Notes: generated by a model from the sequence alone, not told the origin. Shown: positions 1 through 9,250, numbered from the stretch's first letter. The stretch is 39,070 bases of DNA from Kiloniellaceae bacterium (GCA_021776115.1 JAJFGN010000016.1:1-39070), one strand, 5' to 3'. A program made the numbers and translations.

Positions 1-61
1 AAGGACCGGCGGACCACGCTCACCCGCGGGTCGAAGCCAAGGGGACTACGGCCCCGCCGGT

Positions 62-97
62 CCGGTCCAGGGCGAGCGATCGCTCGCCCTGGACCGG
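62..97. repeat. 36-bp perfect palindrome
   Basis: Every base from 62 to 97 pairs with its mirror base around a centre between 79 and 80 (core GCGATCGC). A further 10-bp inverted pair, GGACCGGCGG at 3-12 and CCGCCGGTCC at 54-63, abuts it. It lies 185 nt past the preA stop. It could be a bidirectional transcription stop or a repeat element; no T-run follows on either strand. Confidence 0.85.
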
Positions 98-244
98 CGC
101 AAATCTTCGCCGATTCGCGCCTGACAGAACATGCAAGGGGGATTTGTTTTCTTGCACCGTCGATGGCGAACCATCCCCCAAAACCCACAAAGTTCCACGC
201 TACGCGAACCTAAGTCCCCTCCCCCTCCCGCTACGCGGGCCCCT

Positions 245-265
245 CCCTCTCCCGCAGGGAGAGGG
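245..265. repeat. Intergenic hairpin, REP-like
   Basis: CCCTCTCCC and GGGAGAGGG form a perfect 9-bp stem around a GCA loop, inside a C-rich tract (about 204-265). This style of pyrimidine-rich hairpin is common between genes in alphaproteobacteria. It lies just past the preA stop, so it could also stabilise the mRNA 3' end. A T-run where a Rho-independent terminator needs it is missing. Confidence 0.6.
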
Positions 266-281
266 CAAAAAGAGCGCTGCG

Positions 282-1586
282 TCACTCGGCTGCCACGCGA
301 CTGGGATTGTTCGGGTGCGTGGTCCAGTTGGCGTAGGCGAGATCAATGGGCCGCCCCGTGCGCGGGTCGACGCCGTCGGTCAGGCGTTCCAGGGACATGC
401 AGTTCTCGACCGGGCAGACGCTCACGCACAAGTTGCAACCGACACATTCCTTATCGACCACCTCGAAATAACGCTGGCCGTCCTTGCTCGCCGTGATCGC
501 CTGGTGCGAGGTGTCCTCGCAAGCGATATGACAGCGGCCGCACTGGATGCAGAGATCCTGGTCGATTCGCGCCTTCACGACGTAATTCAGGTTCAGGAAC
601 TGCCAATCGGTCAAATTCGGCACGGCCTTTCCGATGAAGTCGTCAAGGCGGGTGTAGCGCTTCGCTTCCATCCAATTCTTCAGGCCTTCGGTCATGTCCT
701 CGACGATGCGGAAGCCATAAGCCATGGCCGCGGTGCACACCTGCACGGTGCCGGAGCCGACGGCCATGAACTCGGCCGCGTCGCGCCAATCCGAAATGCC
801 GCCGATGCCCGAGATCGGCAGGCCTTGGGTCGCCGGATCGCGCGCGATTTCCGATACCATACTGAGGGCGATGGGCTTGACCGCCGGTCCACAATACCCG
901 CCATGCGTCCCCTTGCCGTCGGTCGCCGGGTCCGGCGCCATGGTATCGAGGTCGATCCCGACGATGGAGTTGATCGTATTGATGAGAGAGACCGCATCGG
1001 CCCCGCCCTGCTTGGCCGCGCGCGCCGGGTTCCGCACGTCGGTAATATTCGGCGTCAACTTGACGATGACCGGCATGCGCGTGTTTTGTTTGCACCAGCG
1101 CGCGACCATTTCGACATATTCCGGCACCTGACCGACGGCCGAGCCCATGCCGCGCTCGGACATGCCGTGCGGGCACCCGAAGTTCAACTCGATGCCGTCG
1201 GCCCCGGTATCTTCGACCAGGGGCAGGATGCGCTTCCAGGCGCCCTCCTCGCACGGCACCATGAGCGAGACCACCATGGCCCGGTCCGGCCACTCGCTTT
1301 TGACCTTCTTAATCTCGCGCAGATTGACGTCCAGCGGCCGGTCGGTAATCAGCTCGACATTGTTGAAGCCCAGCAAGCGCCGGTCGGCGCCATAGATCGC
1401 GCCGTAGCGCGGGCCGTTGACGTTGACGATGGGCGGGTCCTCGCCCAGCGTCTTCCACACGACACCGCCCCAGCCCGCCTTGAAGGCGCGCACCACATTG
1501 TATTCCTTATCGGTGGGCGGCGCGGACGCCAGCCAAAAGGGGTTAGGCGACTTGATCCCTACGAAATCGCTGCGCAGATCCGTCAT
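282..1586 (-). CDS. preA: NAD-dependent dihydropyrimidine dehydrogenase subunit PreA
   Basis: Catalytic subunit of the PreTA enzyme, which reduces uracil and thymine to dihydropyrimidines (first step of reductive pyrimidine breakdown, cytoplasmic). The 434-aa product has a dihydroorotate-dehydrogenase-like FMN barrel (about residues 5-310) with the family segment CPHGMSERGMG near 138-148. Two 4Fe-4S ferredoxin motifs follow: CIQCGRCHIAC (346-356) and a second cluster with Cys at 381, 384, 387 and 391. Length is normal for PreA. The ATG at 1586 is preceded by AAGGA with 7-nt spacing. It lies 25 nt downstream of preT, so the two form an operon. No dihydropyrimidinase or ureidopropionase gene is visible here; they may lie left of the window. 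Confidence 0.95.
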   Translation of the reverse strand: MTDLRSDFVGIKSPNPFWLASAPPTDKEYNVVRAFKAGWGGVVWKTLGEDPPIVNVNGPRYGAIYGADRRLLGFNNVELITDRPLDVNLREIKKVKSEWPDRAMVVSLMVPCEEGAWKRILPLVEDTGADGIELNFGCPHGMSERGMGSAVGQVPEYVEMVARWCKQNTRMPVIVKLTPNITDVRNPARAAKQGGADAVSLINTINSIVGIDLDTMAPDPATDGKGTHGGYCGPAVKPIALSMVSEIARDPATQGLPISGIGGISDWRDAAEFMAVGSGTVQVCTAAMAYGFRIVEDMTEGLKNWMEAKRYTRLDDFIGKAVPNLTDWQFLNLNYVVKARIDQDLCIQCGRCHIACEDTSHQAITASKDGQRYFEVVDKECVGCNLCVSVCPVENCMSLERLTDGVDPRTGRPIDLAYANWTTHPNNPSRVAAE

Positions 1587-1611
1587 CGCGATGTCCTTCC
1601 GTATCTTAAGA

Positions 1612-2979
1612 TCAGGCGGCGCTTGCCGCGCGCAAGGCTCGGTCTATCGATATCGCCGCGACCTTGCCGTCCTCGACCGCCGCGACGGTAAGGTCCTGTC
1701 CGCCGGCCACGCAATCGCCGCCCGCCCAGACACCCGAAAGCGACGTGCGCCGCTCGGCGTCGACCGCGATGCGCCCGCCTTGCAACGTCAAGGCCGCGCC
1801 ATCGCCGGCCAAACCGTCGGAGACGAAGGTTTGACCGATCGCCTTGAAGACGACGTCAGCATCCAAGGTAAAGATCTCGCCGGTGCCCTCCAGCTTGCCG
1901 CCGGAGCCAAGACGGGTCCGCTCGAACTCGATGGCGCGGATCGCACCGTTCTCTCCGATCAGGCGCGCCGGCTGGGCGAAATATTTTATGCGCGCGCCGC
2001 GAGTCTGAGCCAAGTCCTGCTCGTAGGTGCTGGCCTTCATGTGCTCCTGACCACGGCGATAAACGATGGCCACCTCATCGGCGCCCAGCAGTTTGCTCTG
2101 CACCGCGATATCGATCGCGGTCATGCCGCCGCCAACGACCACAACATTACGGCCAACCGGCAGGGTCGAGAGGTCCTTCGCCTGGCGTAATTCGGCGATG
2201 TAATCGACCGCATCGACCACACCTTCAAGGTCCTCGCCCTCAAGGCCCAAGTCATTGACCGCGCCCAGACCAAGGCCCAGGAACACCGCATCGTAGTCGG
2301 CCTGTAATTGCGCCAGTGTCAGGCCTCGGCCCAATCGCTTTCCGGCCTCAATCTCGATCCCGCCCAGCGACAGGATGAAGTCGACCTCGCGCTGCGCGAA
2401 ATCTTCGACCGTTTTGTAAGCCGCTATCCCGTATTCATTGAGTCCACCGGATTTTTCGCGCGCGTCGAACACGGTCACCGCATGCCCAAGAACCGCCAGG
2501 CGATGGGCGCAGGACAGCCCCGCCGGCCCCGCGCCAACCACCGCCACGCGCTTGCCGCTGGCGGGGGCGCGGGTGAAGACCTGCTTGCCGTCATCGAACA
2601 GGGCATCGGTCGCGTAGCGCTGCAACAAGCCGATCTTGACCGGCTTGCCCTCGGCGATTTCGCGTACGCAGACTTCCTCGCACAAGGTCTCCGTCGGGCA
2701 GACCCGGGCGCACATGCCGCCCATGATATTCTGCTTCAGGATCGTCTCCGCCGCCCCGTTGGGGTTGCCGGTCGCGATCTGGCGAATGAACATCGGAATG
2801 TCGATTGTGGTCGGGCAGGCCTGGACGCACGGGGCATCGTGGCAGAAATAGCAGCGGTCCGCTTCGACCATCGCCGAATGACGGCCGAGGGGTGGGTGCA
2901 AGTCGCCGAAGTTCTCTTCGTACTGCCGCGATGGCAGACGGCCAGCGGCGACGTCGCGTTTGGTGCCGCTTGTCCCCAT
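1612..2979 (-). CDS. preT: NAD-dependent dihydropyrimidine dehydrogenase subunit PreT
   Basis: Flavoprotein/iron-sulfur partner of PreA that takes electrons from NADH; it is related to the small subunit of glutamate synthase (GltD). The N-terminal region carries Cys-rich cluster ligands (CYFCHDAPCVQACP, then CARVCP and CEEVC). An FAD-binding GAGPAG motif follows, then a second Rossmann motif GGGMTAIDIA for NAD(P)H, and a C-terminal GGDCVAGG FAD signature. The frame is open 16 codons further upstream, but the ATG at 2979 has a strong GGGAGGAG site (2987-2994) just before it, so I chose it (455 aa). A 15-bp inverted repeat lies 55-97 nt upstream, a candidate operator. Confidence 0.94.
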   Translation of the reverse strand: MGTSGTKRDVAAGRLPSRQYEENFGDLHPPLGRHSAMVEADRCYFCHDAPCVQACPTTIDIPMFIRQIATGNPNGAAETILKQNIMGGMCARVCPTETLCEEVCVREIAEGKPVKIGLLQRYATDALFDDGKQVFTRAPASGKRVAVVGAGPAGLSCAHRLAVLGHAVTVFDAREKSGGLNEYGIAAYKTVEDFAQREVDFILSLGGIEIEAGKRLGRGLTLAQLQADYDAVFLGLGLGAVNDLGLEGEDLEGVVDAVDYIAELRQAKDLSTLPVGRNVVVVGGGMTAIDIAVQSKLLGADEVAIVYRRGQEHMKASTYEQDLAQTRGARIKYFAQPARLIGENGAIRAIEFERTRLGSGGKLEGTGEIFTLDADVVFKAIGQTFVSDGLAGDGAALTLQGGRIAVDAERRTSLSGVWAGGDCVAGGQDLTVAAVEDGKVAAISIDRALRAASAA

Positions 2980-3034
2980 ATCGTATCTCCTCCCGCGGAT
3001 CGCTGGCGGCCAAGATGTGAAACCCACCGCTTCG

Positions 3035-3076
3035 CGCGATCCAATTTTTTATCATTTGATCAAAAATTGGATCGCG
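3035..3076. promoter_or_regulatory. 15-bp perfect inverted repeat upstream of preT
   Basis: CGCGATCCAATTTTT (3035-3049) and its exact reverse complement (3062-3076) flank a 12-nt spacer containing the smaller palindrome TTTGATCAAA (3055-3064). It is AT-rich against a GC-rich background and sits between the isomerase gene end and the preT start. It best fits an operator for a dimeric regulator of preTA, or an mRNA hairpin. No T-run follows, so it is not a typical terminator. Confidence 0.55.
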
Positions 3077-3104
3077 GATCAAGCCGGAAAAGGCAGGTAG
3101 CGGG

Positions 3105-3742
3105 TCAGTTTGAATTCTCAGGATAGTCGGATTGGTTTTCCGGGCGCGCACGTTTGAACGCACCATGCTTGTGCATTTGGCTTCGACTGCGAGCAGTCTT
3201 TGAAAAGGCGCTACCTCGCATCGTAAGCGACGCGCATTTGCAAGTTGCGGAATGAGGTGAATATCGGCCCAGCCTGGGGTCTCACCAAAGCAGAACGGTA
3301 AATCCGATGGACGTTTCGCGAGAGTCTCTTCCAATGCCTTGAATCCCTCAGCCATCCAGTGTTCAACCCAGTGATCGACGCCTGCACCACCGATCGACAA
3401 GTCAGCTTTGAGAAACATCCGCACGCGATTGACAGTGATCGCGTGCATTTCCGCCGCAACGTGTGCGCCGAACGCACGCGCTTGGGCGCGCAGAATTGGA
3501 TCGGTAGGAAGCAGGGATGGGGCCGGGAATCGCTCCTCGAGATACTCCAGGATGGCAGCCGATTGAGCAACGTATTGTCCGTTCACCTCCAATGTCGGTA
3601 ACAGTCCCTGAGGATTGATGCGCCGATACGCACCGGGCGGCAACGACTGGAGGGGAACATATTCGTATTTGATTCCTTTGAGATTTAGCGCAATCCGCAC
3701 CCGTTCTCCGGCTGAGTTCTGCCAACGGCTATACAATTTCAT
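3105..3742 (-). pseudogene. maiA: Maleylacetoacetate isomerase (zeta-class GST), C-terminal frameshift
   Basis: The family isomerises maleylacetoacetate to fumarylacetoacetate in tyrosine/homogentisate breakdown, using glutathione. The N-terminus (MKLYSRWQNSAGERVRIAL) and the following thioredoxin-like GST domain are typical, and the helical domain reads on to ADIHLIPQLANARRLRC. After AVEAK (about 3180) the original frame stops resembling the family and runs on through preT. The family ending, HGAFKRARPENQSDYP, appears in another frame and stops at 3105. Adding one base restores a 212-aa protein and the usual 25-residue spacing to the AF motif. A 1-nt deletion, real or a sequencing error, therefore lies near 3175-3190. 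No fumarylacetoacetase or homogentisate dioxygenase is adjacent. Confidence 0.8.
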
Positions 3743-3979
3743 CAGTCGTTCCGAGCCCCTCGTTCCTCGACCGCTGTCACAATATCACTACCCTCCCATA
3801 GTGGTTGGTGGCTTTCTTGGCCATCGCTGGCATGTCTGATAACCGCATACGGCTGATTTCAAGCTGGACCACGACCAAAAGCCTCCGCTCTTGTCAGAGC
3901 CCGCGGGCCCAAGTATGACCGCAGGAACGAACCCGGCTGGCCCTTGCCCCCTTTTGTATAGCCGGTGCGCAGGAAGCTA

Positions 3980-4234
3980 ATGAGCGAAACTGTCCTCGAT
4001 ACCAAGGGGCTGAATTGCCCGCTGCCGGTGCTCAAGGCGCGCAAGGCGCTGAAGAGCGTACCGGCCGGCGGGACCTTGCGAGTCCTGGCGACCGACCCGG
4101 CGTCGGTCATCGATTTCAAGGCGTTCTGCCTAACCAGCGGCCACGAGTTGATCGACGCCACCAAAGACGGCGAGGTTTTTGTCTTCCTGATCCGCCGCGC
4201 ACCCGAAAAAGAGGCGGCCGAGCAGGCAGAATAA
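3980..4234 (+). CDS. TusA-family sulfur carrier protein
   Basis: Small cytoplasmic protein of the TusA/SirA/YeeD fold, which carries persulfide sulfur on a conserved Cys for tRNA thiolation, molybdenum cofactor maturation or sulfur oxidation. The 84-aa product starts MSETVLDTKGLNCPLPVLKA; the CPLP at residues 13-16 is the family CPxP motif and Cys13 would bear the persulfide. The C-terminus is acidic and Ala-rich. The frame opens 5 codons earlier, but AGGA at 3971-3974 fits the ATG at 3980. It is transcribed alone and converges on the hydratase gene. Which sulfur pathway it serves cannot be told from the neighbours. Confidence 0.9.
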   Translation: MSETVLDTKGLNCPLPVLKARKALKSVPAGGTLRVLATDPASVIDFKAFCLTSGHELIDATKDGEVFVFLIRRAPEKEAAEQAE

Positions 4235-4263
4235 ATCTAAGTTATCTAAATACGATAGGCCGG

Positions 4264-5037
4264 TTACTTCGTATTTTGGAACCTCACGATCGAGGCCCCA
4301 ACGCCGCTGAACTCGGCGGCGATCTGGCGCGCTGGGCCGGCCGGGATCAGCCCGGTCCAAGACCCGGTGGTGACGACCTGCCCGCGCCCGATGCCCTGGC
4401 CACGCCGGCGCAGGTGGTTGGCCAGCCAAACCAGCAGCCGGATCACGTCGCCAGCGGTGTTGCCACCGTGTTTCTCAACCAAAACGCGGTCGTCGAAGCT
4501 GAGGCGCACCGCCTGGCAGTCGATCGTGAGATCGGGCCAGCCGTCCCAGGGACCGCCGGTCACCAGCGCCGCGTTCAAGTTATTGTCGGCGAGCTTGCTC
4601 AGCGGATCGAGCGTGGCGCGGTCGCGGAACCGGCACTCGCAGACCTCGATGGCGGCACAGGCGGACTCGATCGCCTGGATCACCTCAATCGGGAAATAGT
4701 CCGTCTCGCGGGGCGGAAGGTCGCGGGCGAAGCGGAAGGCGATCTCCGCCTCGATGCCGCGCAGAGGATGGCGCGCCGGGTCAAGACGGGCCGGCGAGGC
4801 CAAGACGCTTCCCGCCAGCAGGGGCGCGCAAGCCGGTGTTTCCTCCGGGCCGCCGGCGCCCACTTTCCAGCCTTCGATCGGGCCGAGGCTGGCGGCCACG
4901 GCGTCTTGTATGGCGTAGGCCTCGGCCTCGTCGCGCGGCCGGCAGCTTTCCGGCAGGCTCCCGATCGGCCCGCTCCGGCGCGCCTCGAGCAAGAGGCCGG
5001 CTGCCGCCCGGGCGCGTTCGACCCCCTGCCCGGTCAC
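4264..5037 (-). CDS. 2-keto-4-pentenoate hydratase-family protein (MhpD-like)
   Basis: Member of the fumarylacetoacetase/2-keto-4-pentenoate hydratase superfamily, enzymes that hydrate or decarboxylate 2-oxo acids from aromatic ring cleavage using a divalent metal. The 257-aa product has the metal-binding [15 protein letters not shown] segment and the C-terminal [18 protein letters not shown] typical of MhpD-like hydratases. The start is GTG at 5037, overlapping the stop of the upstream GMC oxidoreductase gene by 4 nt (GTGA), so the two are translationally coupled and probably act on the same substrate. The exact substrate is not evident; no ring-cleavage dioxygenase or aldolase is adjacent. 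Confidence 0.88.
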   Translation of the reverse strand: MTGQGVERARAAAGLLLEARRSGPIGSLPESCRPRDEAEAYAIQDAVAASLGPIEGWKVGAGGPEETPACAPLLAGSVLASPARLDPARHPLRGIEAEIAFRFARDLPPRETDYFPIEVIQAIESACAAIEVCECRFRDRATLDPLSKLADNNLNAALVTGGPWDGWPDLTIDCQAVRLSFDDRVLVEKHGGNTAGDVIRLLVWLANHLRRRGQGIGRGQVVTTGSWTGLIPAGPARQIAAEFSGVGASIVRFQNTK

Positions 5038-6665
5038 GTCCGCCGGTCCTCACGGATCATGGCGCTGCCCTTTTCCGCGATCATGATGGTCGGCGCGTTG
5101 GTGTTGCCCGAGGTGATCGCCGGCATGACCGAGGCGTCGACGACACGCAAACCCTCGATGCCGCGCACGCGTAGCCGCTCGTCGACGACGGCCATCTCAT
5201 CCTGACCCATCTTGGCGGTGCCGACGGGATGAAAAATGGTGGTCCCGATATCGCCGGCCGCTTTCGCAAGGTCTTCGTCGCTTTCGGCAAGGATGCCGGG
5301 ACGGAACTCATCGGGTCGATACTTGGCCAGGGCGGGCGCCGCCATGATCCGCCGGGTCAGGCGAATCGCCGCCGCCGCGACCTTTCTGTCGCCCGGCGTC
5401 GCAAGGTAGTTCGGCCGGATGGCCGGCGCCTCGAAGGGATCCGGGCTCTTGATGCGAATATGGCCGCGGCTTTCCGGCCGCAGGTTGCAGACCGAGGCGG
5501 TGATGGCGGGGAAAGGATCCAAAGACTCCCCGAATTTGGGCAGGGACAGCGGCTGTACGTGGTACTCGAGATCGGGGGTTTCGCGCGACTGGTCGGACTT
5601 GGCGAAGGCGCCGAGTTGGCTGGGCGCCATGGTTAGCGGGCCGCGCCGGAACAGCAGGTACTCCAGCCCCATGCCAACCCGGCCAAGCAGGCTATTCGCC
5701 CGCTCGTTCATGGTCTTAACGTTGTGAACCTTATAAGCGGCACGAAGCTGCAAGTGATCCTGAAGGTTCTCGCCCACGCCGGGCAGGGCATGACGGACCG
5801 GAATCCCGAACTGTCGCAGTAAGGAGCCCGGCCCGATGCCTGAGAGTTGCAGCAACTGAGGAGATCCGATCGCGCCCGCCGCCAGGATGACTTCGCGGCG
5901 CGCCCGAACCTCGGTCTCCACGCCATTGTGGCGCAGCGCGACGCCGGTCGCTTTCCGGCCCTCGAAGCACAGCTTGCGGGCCTGGGCGCCGGTCAGAACG
6001 GTCAGATTGGACCGGCCGCGCGCGGGCCGTAAAAACGCCTGAGCCGTGTTCCAGCGAAAGCCGCGCCGCTGATTGACATGAAAGTAGCCGCAGCCCTCGT
6101 TATTGCCCCGGTTAAAATCCTCGGTCTTGGGAATGCCCGCCTCGGCGGCGGCCTCGCGAAAGGCATCGAGAATTTCCCAGGAGAGCCGCTGTCCCTCCAC
6201 ACGCCATTCGCCCTCGGCGCCATGGTGCGCGTCGGCGCCGTTGTGGAAATCTTCCGAGCGCTTGAAATAGGGAACCACATCGTCCCAAGCCCAGCCGGTA
6301 TTGCCAAGCTGGCGCCATTGGTCGTAGTCGCGGGCCTGCCCGCGCATATAGATCATGCCGTTGATCGAGGAACAGCCGCCCAGGACCCGGCCCCGGGGAT
6401 AGTTGAGCGCCCGGCCGTTCAGACCGTCTTCGGCCTCGGTCTTGAAGCACCAATCGGTGCGCTTGTTATTCTGGGTGTAAAGGTAACCGATGGGAATGTG
6501 AATCCAGATGTAGTTGTCGCGTCCGCCCGCTTCCAACAACAGGACACGCTGGTCCGGGTCGGCCGAAAGGCGGTTGGCGAGCACGCATCCCGCCGAGCCC
6601 GCACCCACGATCACGTAGTCGTACTCGCCGAGATCCGCCTGGTCGCGCCCCTTGCCGCTCGCCAT
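5034..6665 (-). CDS. GMC-family FAD-dependent oxidoreductase (choline/alcohol dehydrogenase-like)
   Basis: FAD-dependent oxidation of an alcohol to an aldehyde. The 543-aa product opens with [20 protein letters not shown], the FAD dinucleotide fold. GMC signature 1 ([14 protein letters not shown]) and signature 2 ([16 protein letters not shown]) follow, and the C-terminal catalytic region contains HPVGTAKMG and [14 protein letters not shown]. It resembles BetA-type choline dehydrogenases and medium-chain alcohol dehydrogenases; the substrate is not determined. The frame is open 52 codons further upstream, into the divergent MFS gene, but the ATG at 6665 has GGGGAGGAAG in place and the FAD motif begins about 15 residues later. 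It is coupled to the downstream hydratase. Confidence 0.92.
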   Translation of the reverse strand: MASGKGRDQADLGEYDYVIVGAGSAGCVLANRLSADPDQRVLLLEAGGRDNYIWIHIPIGYLYTQNNKRTDWCFKTEAEDGLNGRALNYPRGRVLGGCSSINGMIYMRGQARDYDQWRQLGNTGWAWDDVVPYFKRSEDFHNGADAHHGAEGEWRVEGQRLSWEILDAFREAAAEAGIPKTEDFNRGNNEGCGYFHVNQRRGFRWNTAQAFLRPARGRSNLTVLTGAQARKLCFEGRKATGVALRHNGVETEVRARREVILAAGAIGSPQLLQLSGIGPGSLLRQFGIPVRHALPGVGENLQDHLQLRAAYKVHNVKTMNERANSLLGRVGMGLEYLLFRRGPLTMAPSQLGAFAKSDQSRETPDLEYHVQPLSLPKFGESLDPFPAITASVCNLRPESRGHIRIKSPDPFEAPAIRPNYLATPGDRKVAAAAIRLTRRIMAAPALAKYRPDEFRPGILAESDEDLAKAAGDIGTTIFHPVGTAKMGQDEMAVVDERLRVRGIEGLRVVDASVMPAITSGNTNAPTIMIAEKGSAMIREDRRT

Positions 6666-6787
6666 GTTCGGTCTTCCTCCCCAGCCCATTATCGCTTTGT
6701 GTGCGCATCGCTCAAGGCGCCCGTGCTGGTCCGGCGCAGGTCCGGAAGGTATAGGAAGCCCATGCCGACCTGTCCCGCCCGGTCCTG

Positions 6788-7942
6788 ATGTCCAAGTTCG
6801 CCCTCGCTTCGCGTTACGCATCGATGTACGGCGCGGTTTTTCTGACCGTCGGGATCTATCTGCCGTTCTGGCCGGTTTGGTTGTCGGCGCGCGGTTTCAG
6901 CGCCGGTCAGATCGGCCTGCTGCTCGCGGTCGGGACTTGGATCAAGGTACTCAGCACCCCCGCGATCGCACAGATCGCGGACCGCAGCGGCCGAGCCAAG
7001 GCCGTCTTGGTTGCTTGCGCCCTGGTGTCGTTCCTGTTGTTCACCGGCTTCACCACCGCCGAAACTTTCCTGGCGGTCTTGGCCTTCCAAGCCCTGGTGA
7101 GCCTATTCCACCCCGCCCTGATTCCCTTGACCGAAACCCAGACCATGGCGGCGGCGACCGCCGGGCGCCTCGACTACGGGCGCGTACGGCTTTGGGGCTC
7201 CATCGGGTTCATCCTTGGCACCCTGGGCGCGGGCTGGCTGCTGACCGGACGCGACCCGGACCTGATCCTGCCTCTCATCCTCGGCACCTTGGCTTTGAAC
7301 GTCCTTGCCGCGGTGATCTTTCCCGGCGCGGCGCGGACCGGAACGCCGGGCCCGTCACGCGGACTATGGGTCCTCTTCGCGAACCGGCGTTTCCTTTTGT
7401 TCCTCGGCGCGGCCAGCATGATCGGCGCGAGTCACGCGGTCTACTACGGCTTTTCGGCCTTGCATTGGCGCGCCGCCGGTTTGAGCGCGGCAACGGTCGG
7501 TTGGCTTTGGGCCGTGGGCGTGATCGCGGAAGTGATCCTGTTCGCCTTCAGCGGCCGGATCGTGGCCCGCCTCGGTCCCTTCGGGCTGCTGGCCTTGGCC
7601 GGGGTTGGGGGCGTCGTGCGCTGGCTGATCTTGGGCGGCACAACGGCCTTGCCGGCCCTCGTCGCGGCGCAGCTTCTGCATGCCGCCACCTTCGGTGCGG
7701 CGCATCTGGGCGCCATGTACTTCCTGGCCCGCAACGCACCGCCCGGTTTGGCGGCGAGCGCGCAAGCCCTCTACTCCGCCGTCGCGGGCGGGATGGTGAT
7801 CGGCCTGGCGATGCTCGCCTCCGGCTGGCTCTACGCCAACCTTGGCGGCGGCGCGTTTTACGTCATGGCGGCGCTAAGCGCTTTGGGCGGCTTGCTGACC
7901 CTAGCCCTCATCCAGTTAGAAAAGCCGGCGGCGCGGCCTTAG
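6788..7942 (+). CDS. MFS transporter (HcaT/MFS_1-like)
   Basis: Inner-membrane major-facilitator permease of 384 aa with about 12 hydrophobic segments. The N-terminus ([22 protein letters not shown]), the IADRSGRAK loop after the second helix pair, and [15 protein letters not shown] place it near the phenylpropionate-permease-like MFS_1 branch (HcaT). It is divergent from the GMC oxidoreductase with about 120 nt between the starts, so it may import that enzyme's substrate. Its stop overlaps the stop of convergent phnX by a few bases (7939-7942), leaving no room for a terminator. No strong ribosome binding site precedes the ATG, so the exact start is less certain. Confidence 0.88.
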   Translation: MSKFALASRYASMYGAVFLTVGIYLPFWPVWLSARGFSAGQIGLLLAVGTWIKVLSTPAIAQIADRSGRAKAVLVACALVSFLLFTGFTTAETFLAVLAFQALVSLFHPALIPLTETQTMAAATAGRLDYGRVRLWGSIGFILGTLGAGWLLTGRDPDLILPLILGTLALNVLAAVIFPGAARTGTPGPSRGLWVLFANRRFLLFLGAASMIGASHAVYYGFSALHWRAAGLSAATVGWLWAVGVIAEVILFAFSGRIVARLGPFGLLALAGVGGVVRWLILGGTTALPALVAAQLLHAATFGAAHLGAMYFLARNAPPGLAASAQALYSAVAGGMVIGLAMLASGWLYANLGGGAFYVMAALSALGGLLTLALIQLEKPAARP

Positions 7943-8787
7943 GGTTTTTCGCCGCGCGCCATCCGCGCCTCGATATCGTCGAGGCAGGGCATCAAGTCCG
8001 CGATACTATCGACGACGTAGTGGGCGCCGCGCTGGTACATGGTCGGATAGATGCGGTCCCGGTGCTTTTGCTTCACCTCTTCGGGAAAGGCGTTCCACTC
8101 GTCGAGCTGAACCCCGACCTCATTGCCGGAAATGGCCAGACCGATGGCCCAACACCCGGCGTTGAGGCCTTCTTCGATTCCGGTCAGGGTGTCGTCGATC
8201 TTGACCACGGACTGCACCGGCGAGATGTCGAGCTCCAGAATATTGCGCAGCACCATATGACCGAACGGGCGGCCGCGCGGGACATCGCCGGCGCCGAAGG
8301 TCGCGTCCGGTTCGTAGCCCTGCTTTTTGGCGTCGCGCAAATTGATCTCCAGCATCCCCGGCAGGTAGCCGGAGGTCGAGCCGATCTTATAGCCGCGCTT
8401 GCGGCACTCGCCGACGACCTCGAGCGTGCCGGGGATCAACTGCGAGTATTCGGAAAGACAGGCCTCCTGCATCGGCACGAAGTCCTCGAACATGCGTGTC
8501 ACGTCGGCTTCGGTGGGCTCGCTGCCATGGGTATCGACCCAGCGGCGGCGCACGCTCGGGATCTCGCAGATCAGGCCGATGTGGACCTTCTTGTGGGCGC
8601 CCATGGGGATGCGCGCTTCCTCGAGGCTGATCGGCACGCCGGCCTTCTCGAACACCTGGCGGAACACCACGGCCGGCGCCATGCAGCCGAAGTCCATGGT
8701 GGTGCCGGCCCAATCGAAGATCACACAACGAAGGGGCCCCCGGTAAGTCCGGGAATAGGAGAATTCGCGCTCGTGGGTGAATCGCAT
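7939..8787 (-). CDS. phnX: Phosphonoacetaldehyde hydrolase (phosphonatase)
   Basis: HAD-superfamily enzyme that cleaves the C-P bond of phosphonoacetaldehyde to acetaldehyde and phosphate. From the ATG at 8787 (282 aa) the motif FDWAGTT puts the nucleophile at Asp25, with Ala27 in place of the usual second Asp, as in phosphonatases. Lys66 in PMGAHKK lies 41 residues later, the spacing of the Schiff-base Lys in the Bacillus enzyme. VVKIDDTLTGIEEGLNAG is the metal-binding motif. Alternative ATGs at 8820 and 8907 are in frame; I prefer 8787 because family N-termini begin about 20-25 residues before FDWAG and a GGAG lies upstream. No phnW transaminase or phosphonate transporter is adjacent. Confidence 0.9.
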   Translation of the reverse strand: MRFTHEREFSYSRTYRGPLRCVIFDWAGTTMDFGCMAPAVVFRQVFEKAGVPISLEEARIPMGAHKKVHIGLICEIPSVRRRWVDTHGSEPTEADVTRMFEDFVPMQEACLSEYSQLIPGTLEVVGECRKRGYKIGSTSGYLPGMLEINLRDAKKQGYEPDATFGAGDVPRGRPFGHMVLRNILELDISPVQSVVKIDDTLTGIEEGLNAGCWAIGLAISGNEVGVQLDEWNAFPEEVKQKHRDRIYPTMYQRGAHYVVDSIADLMPCLDDIEARMARGEKP

Positions 8788-8909
8788 GTCTTTATGATCT
8801 CCAGGATTGAGTAAGGCCATGTCAGCGCTGCCGCCCCTGCGGGCGCCAACGACCGCAGGCATTATCGCCGTTCCACAACCTATCGATCCAATACAATTCA
8901 TTGACATAT

Positions 8910-8915
8910 ATTATA
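8910..8915 (-). promoter_or_regulatory. Possible -10 element for phnX
   Basis: On the minus strand the hexamer TATAAT occurs here, about 120 nt upstream of the phnX start, in an AT-rich stretch that also contains the palindrome TCATCGATGA. No good -35 is visible at 17 nt. Weak call. Confidence 0.25.
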
Positions 8916-8943
8916 GGTCTCATCGATGATTCTTACGCCAGAC

Positions 8944-8975
8944 ATTTCCCTGTTATTCCCTCAGAACAGGGAAAT
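8944..8975. repeat. 11-bp perfect inverted repeat in AT-rich gap
   Basis: ATTTCCCTGTT (8944-8954) and AACAGGGAAAT (8965-8975) pair perfectly around a 10-nt loop. The run continues into AAAATTTTGCG and other AT-rich sequence unlike the genes around it. It may be the edge of an old mobile element; no transposase is present. Confidence 0.5.
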
Positions 8976-9229
8976 AAAATTTTGCGTGCGACGGGAATTT
9001 CCATAAGGGAATTCAAAGAAAGGTTGAAAGATCGGTGGGAAGGAATCACAGGGCCTCACGCTAAGCTTGCGGGATCGTTTCCGTCCAAGCCTAACGCCCG
9101 CCCGGCCCCACGCAATGCAAAGGCTGTGGAAGGCGCGGACCACGTTCCCGCTCCCGGCGGGGAACCTCTGGCCGCGCCCTCGTCCTTCGACAAGCTCAGG
9201 ATGAGGGCCTCTCCAAACTCCAATCGTCA

Positions 9230-9250
9230 CCCTCGGGCTTGACCCGAGGG
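9230..9250. repeat. REP-like palindrome 1
   Basis: CCCTCGGG and CCCGAGGG form a perfect 8-bp stem around CTTGA. This is the core of a common alphaproteobacterial extragenic palindrome. Confidence 0.75.

Noticed and set aside
144-1691. A 515-codon open frame on the plus strand across preA
   Set aside because: It is antisense to preA, which has full family motifs; the translation is Arg/His/Asp-rich with no family pattern, a shadow of GC-rich codon use.
2591-3104. C-terminal extension of the maleylacetoacetate isomerase frame
   Set aside because: Residues after about 188 lose family similarity and lie over preT in another frame on the same strand; explained by a 1-nt deletion.
6652-8814. A 720-codon plus-strand frame
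   Set aside because: It covers the MFS gene out of phase and antisense phnX; composition is Arg/Gly/His-rich and without domains.
8901-9242. A 113-codon frame in the gap after phnX
   Set aside because: It runs through the hairpin and REP repeats and lacks a ribosome binding site; looks like translated repeat DNA.
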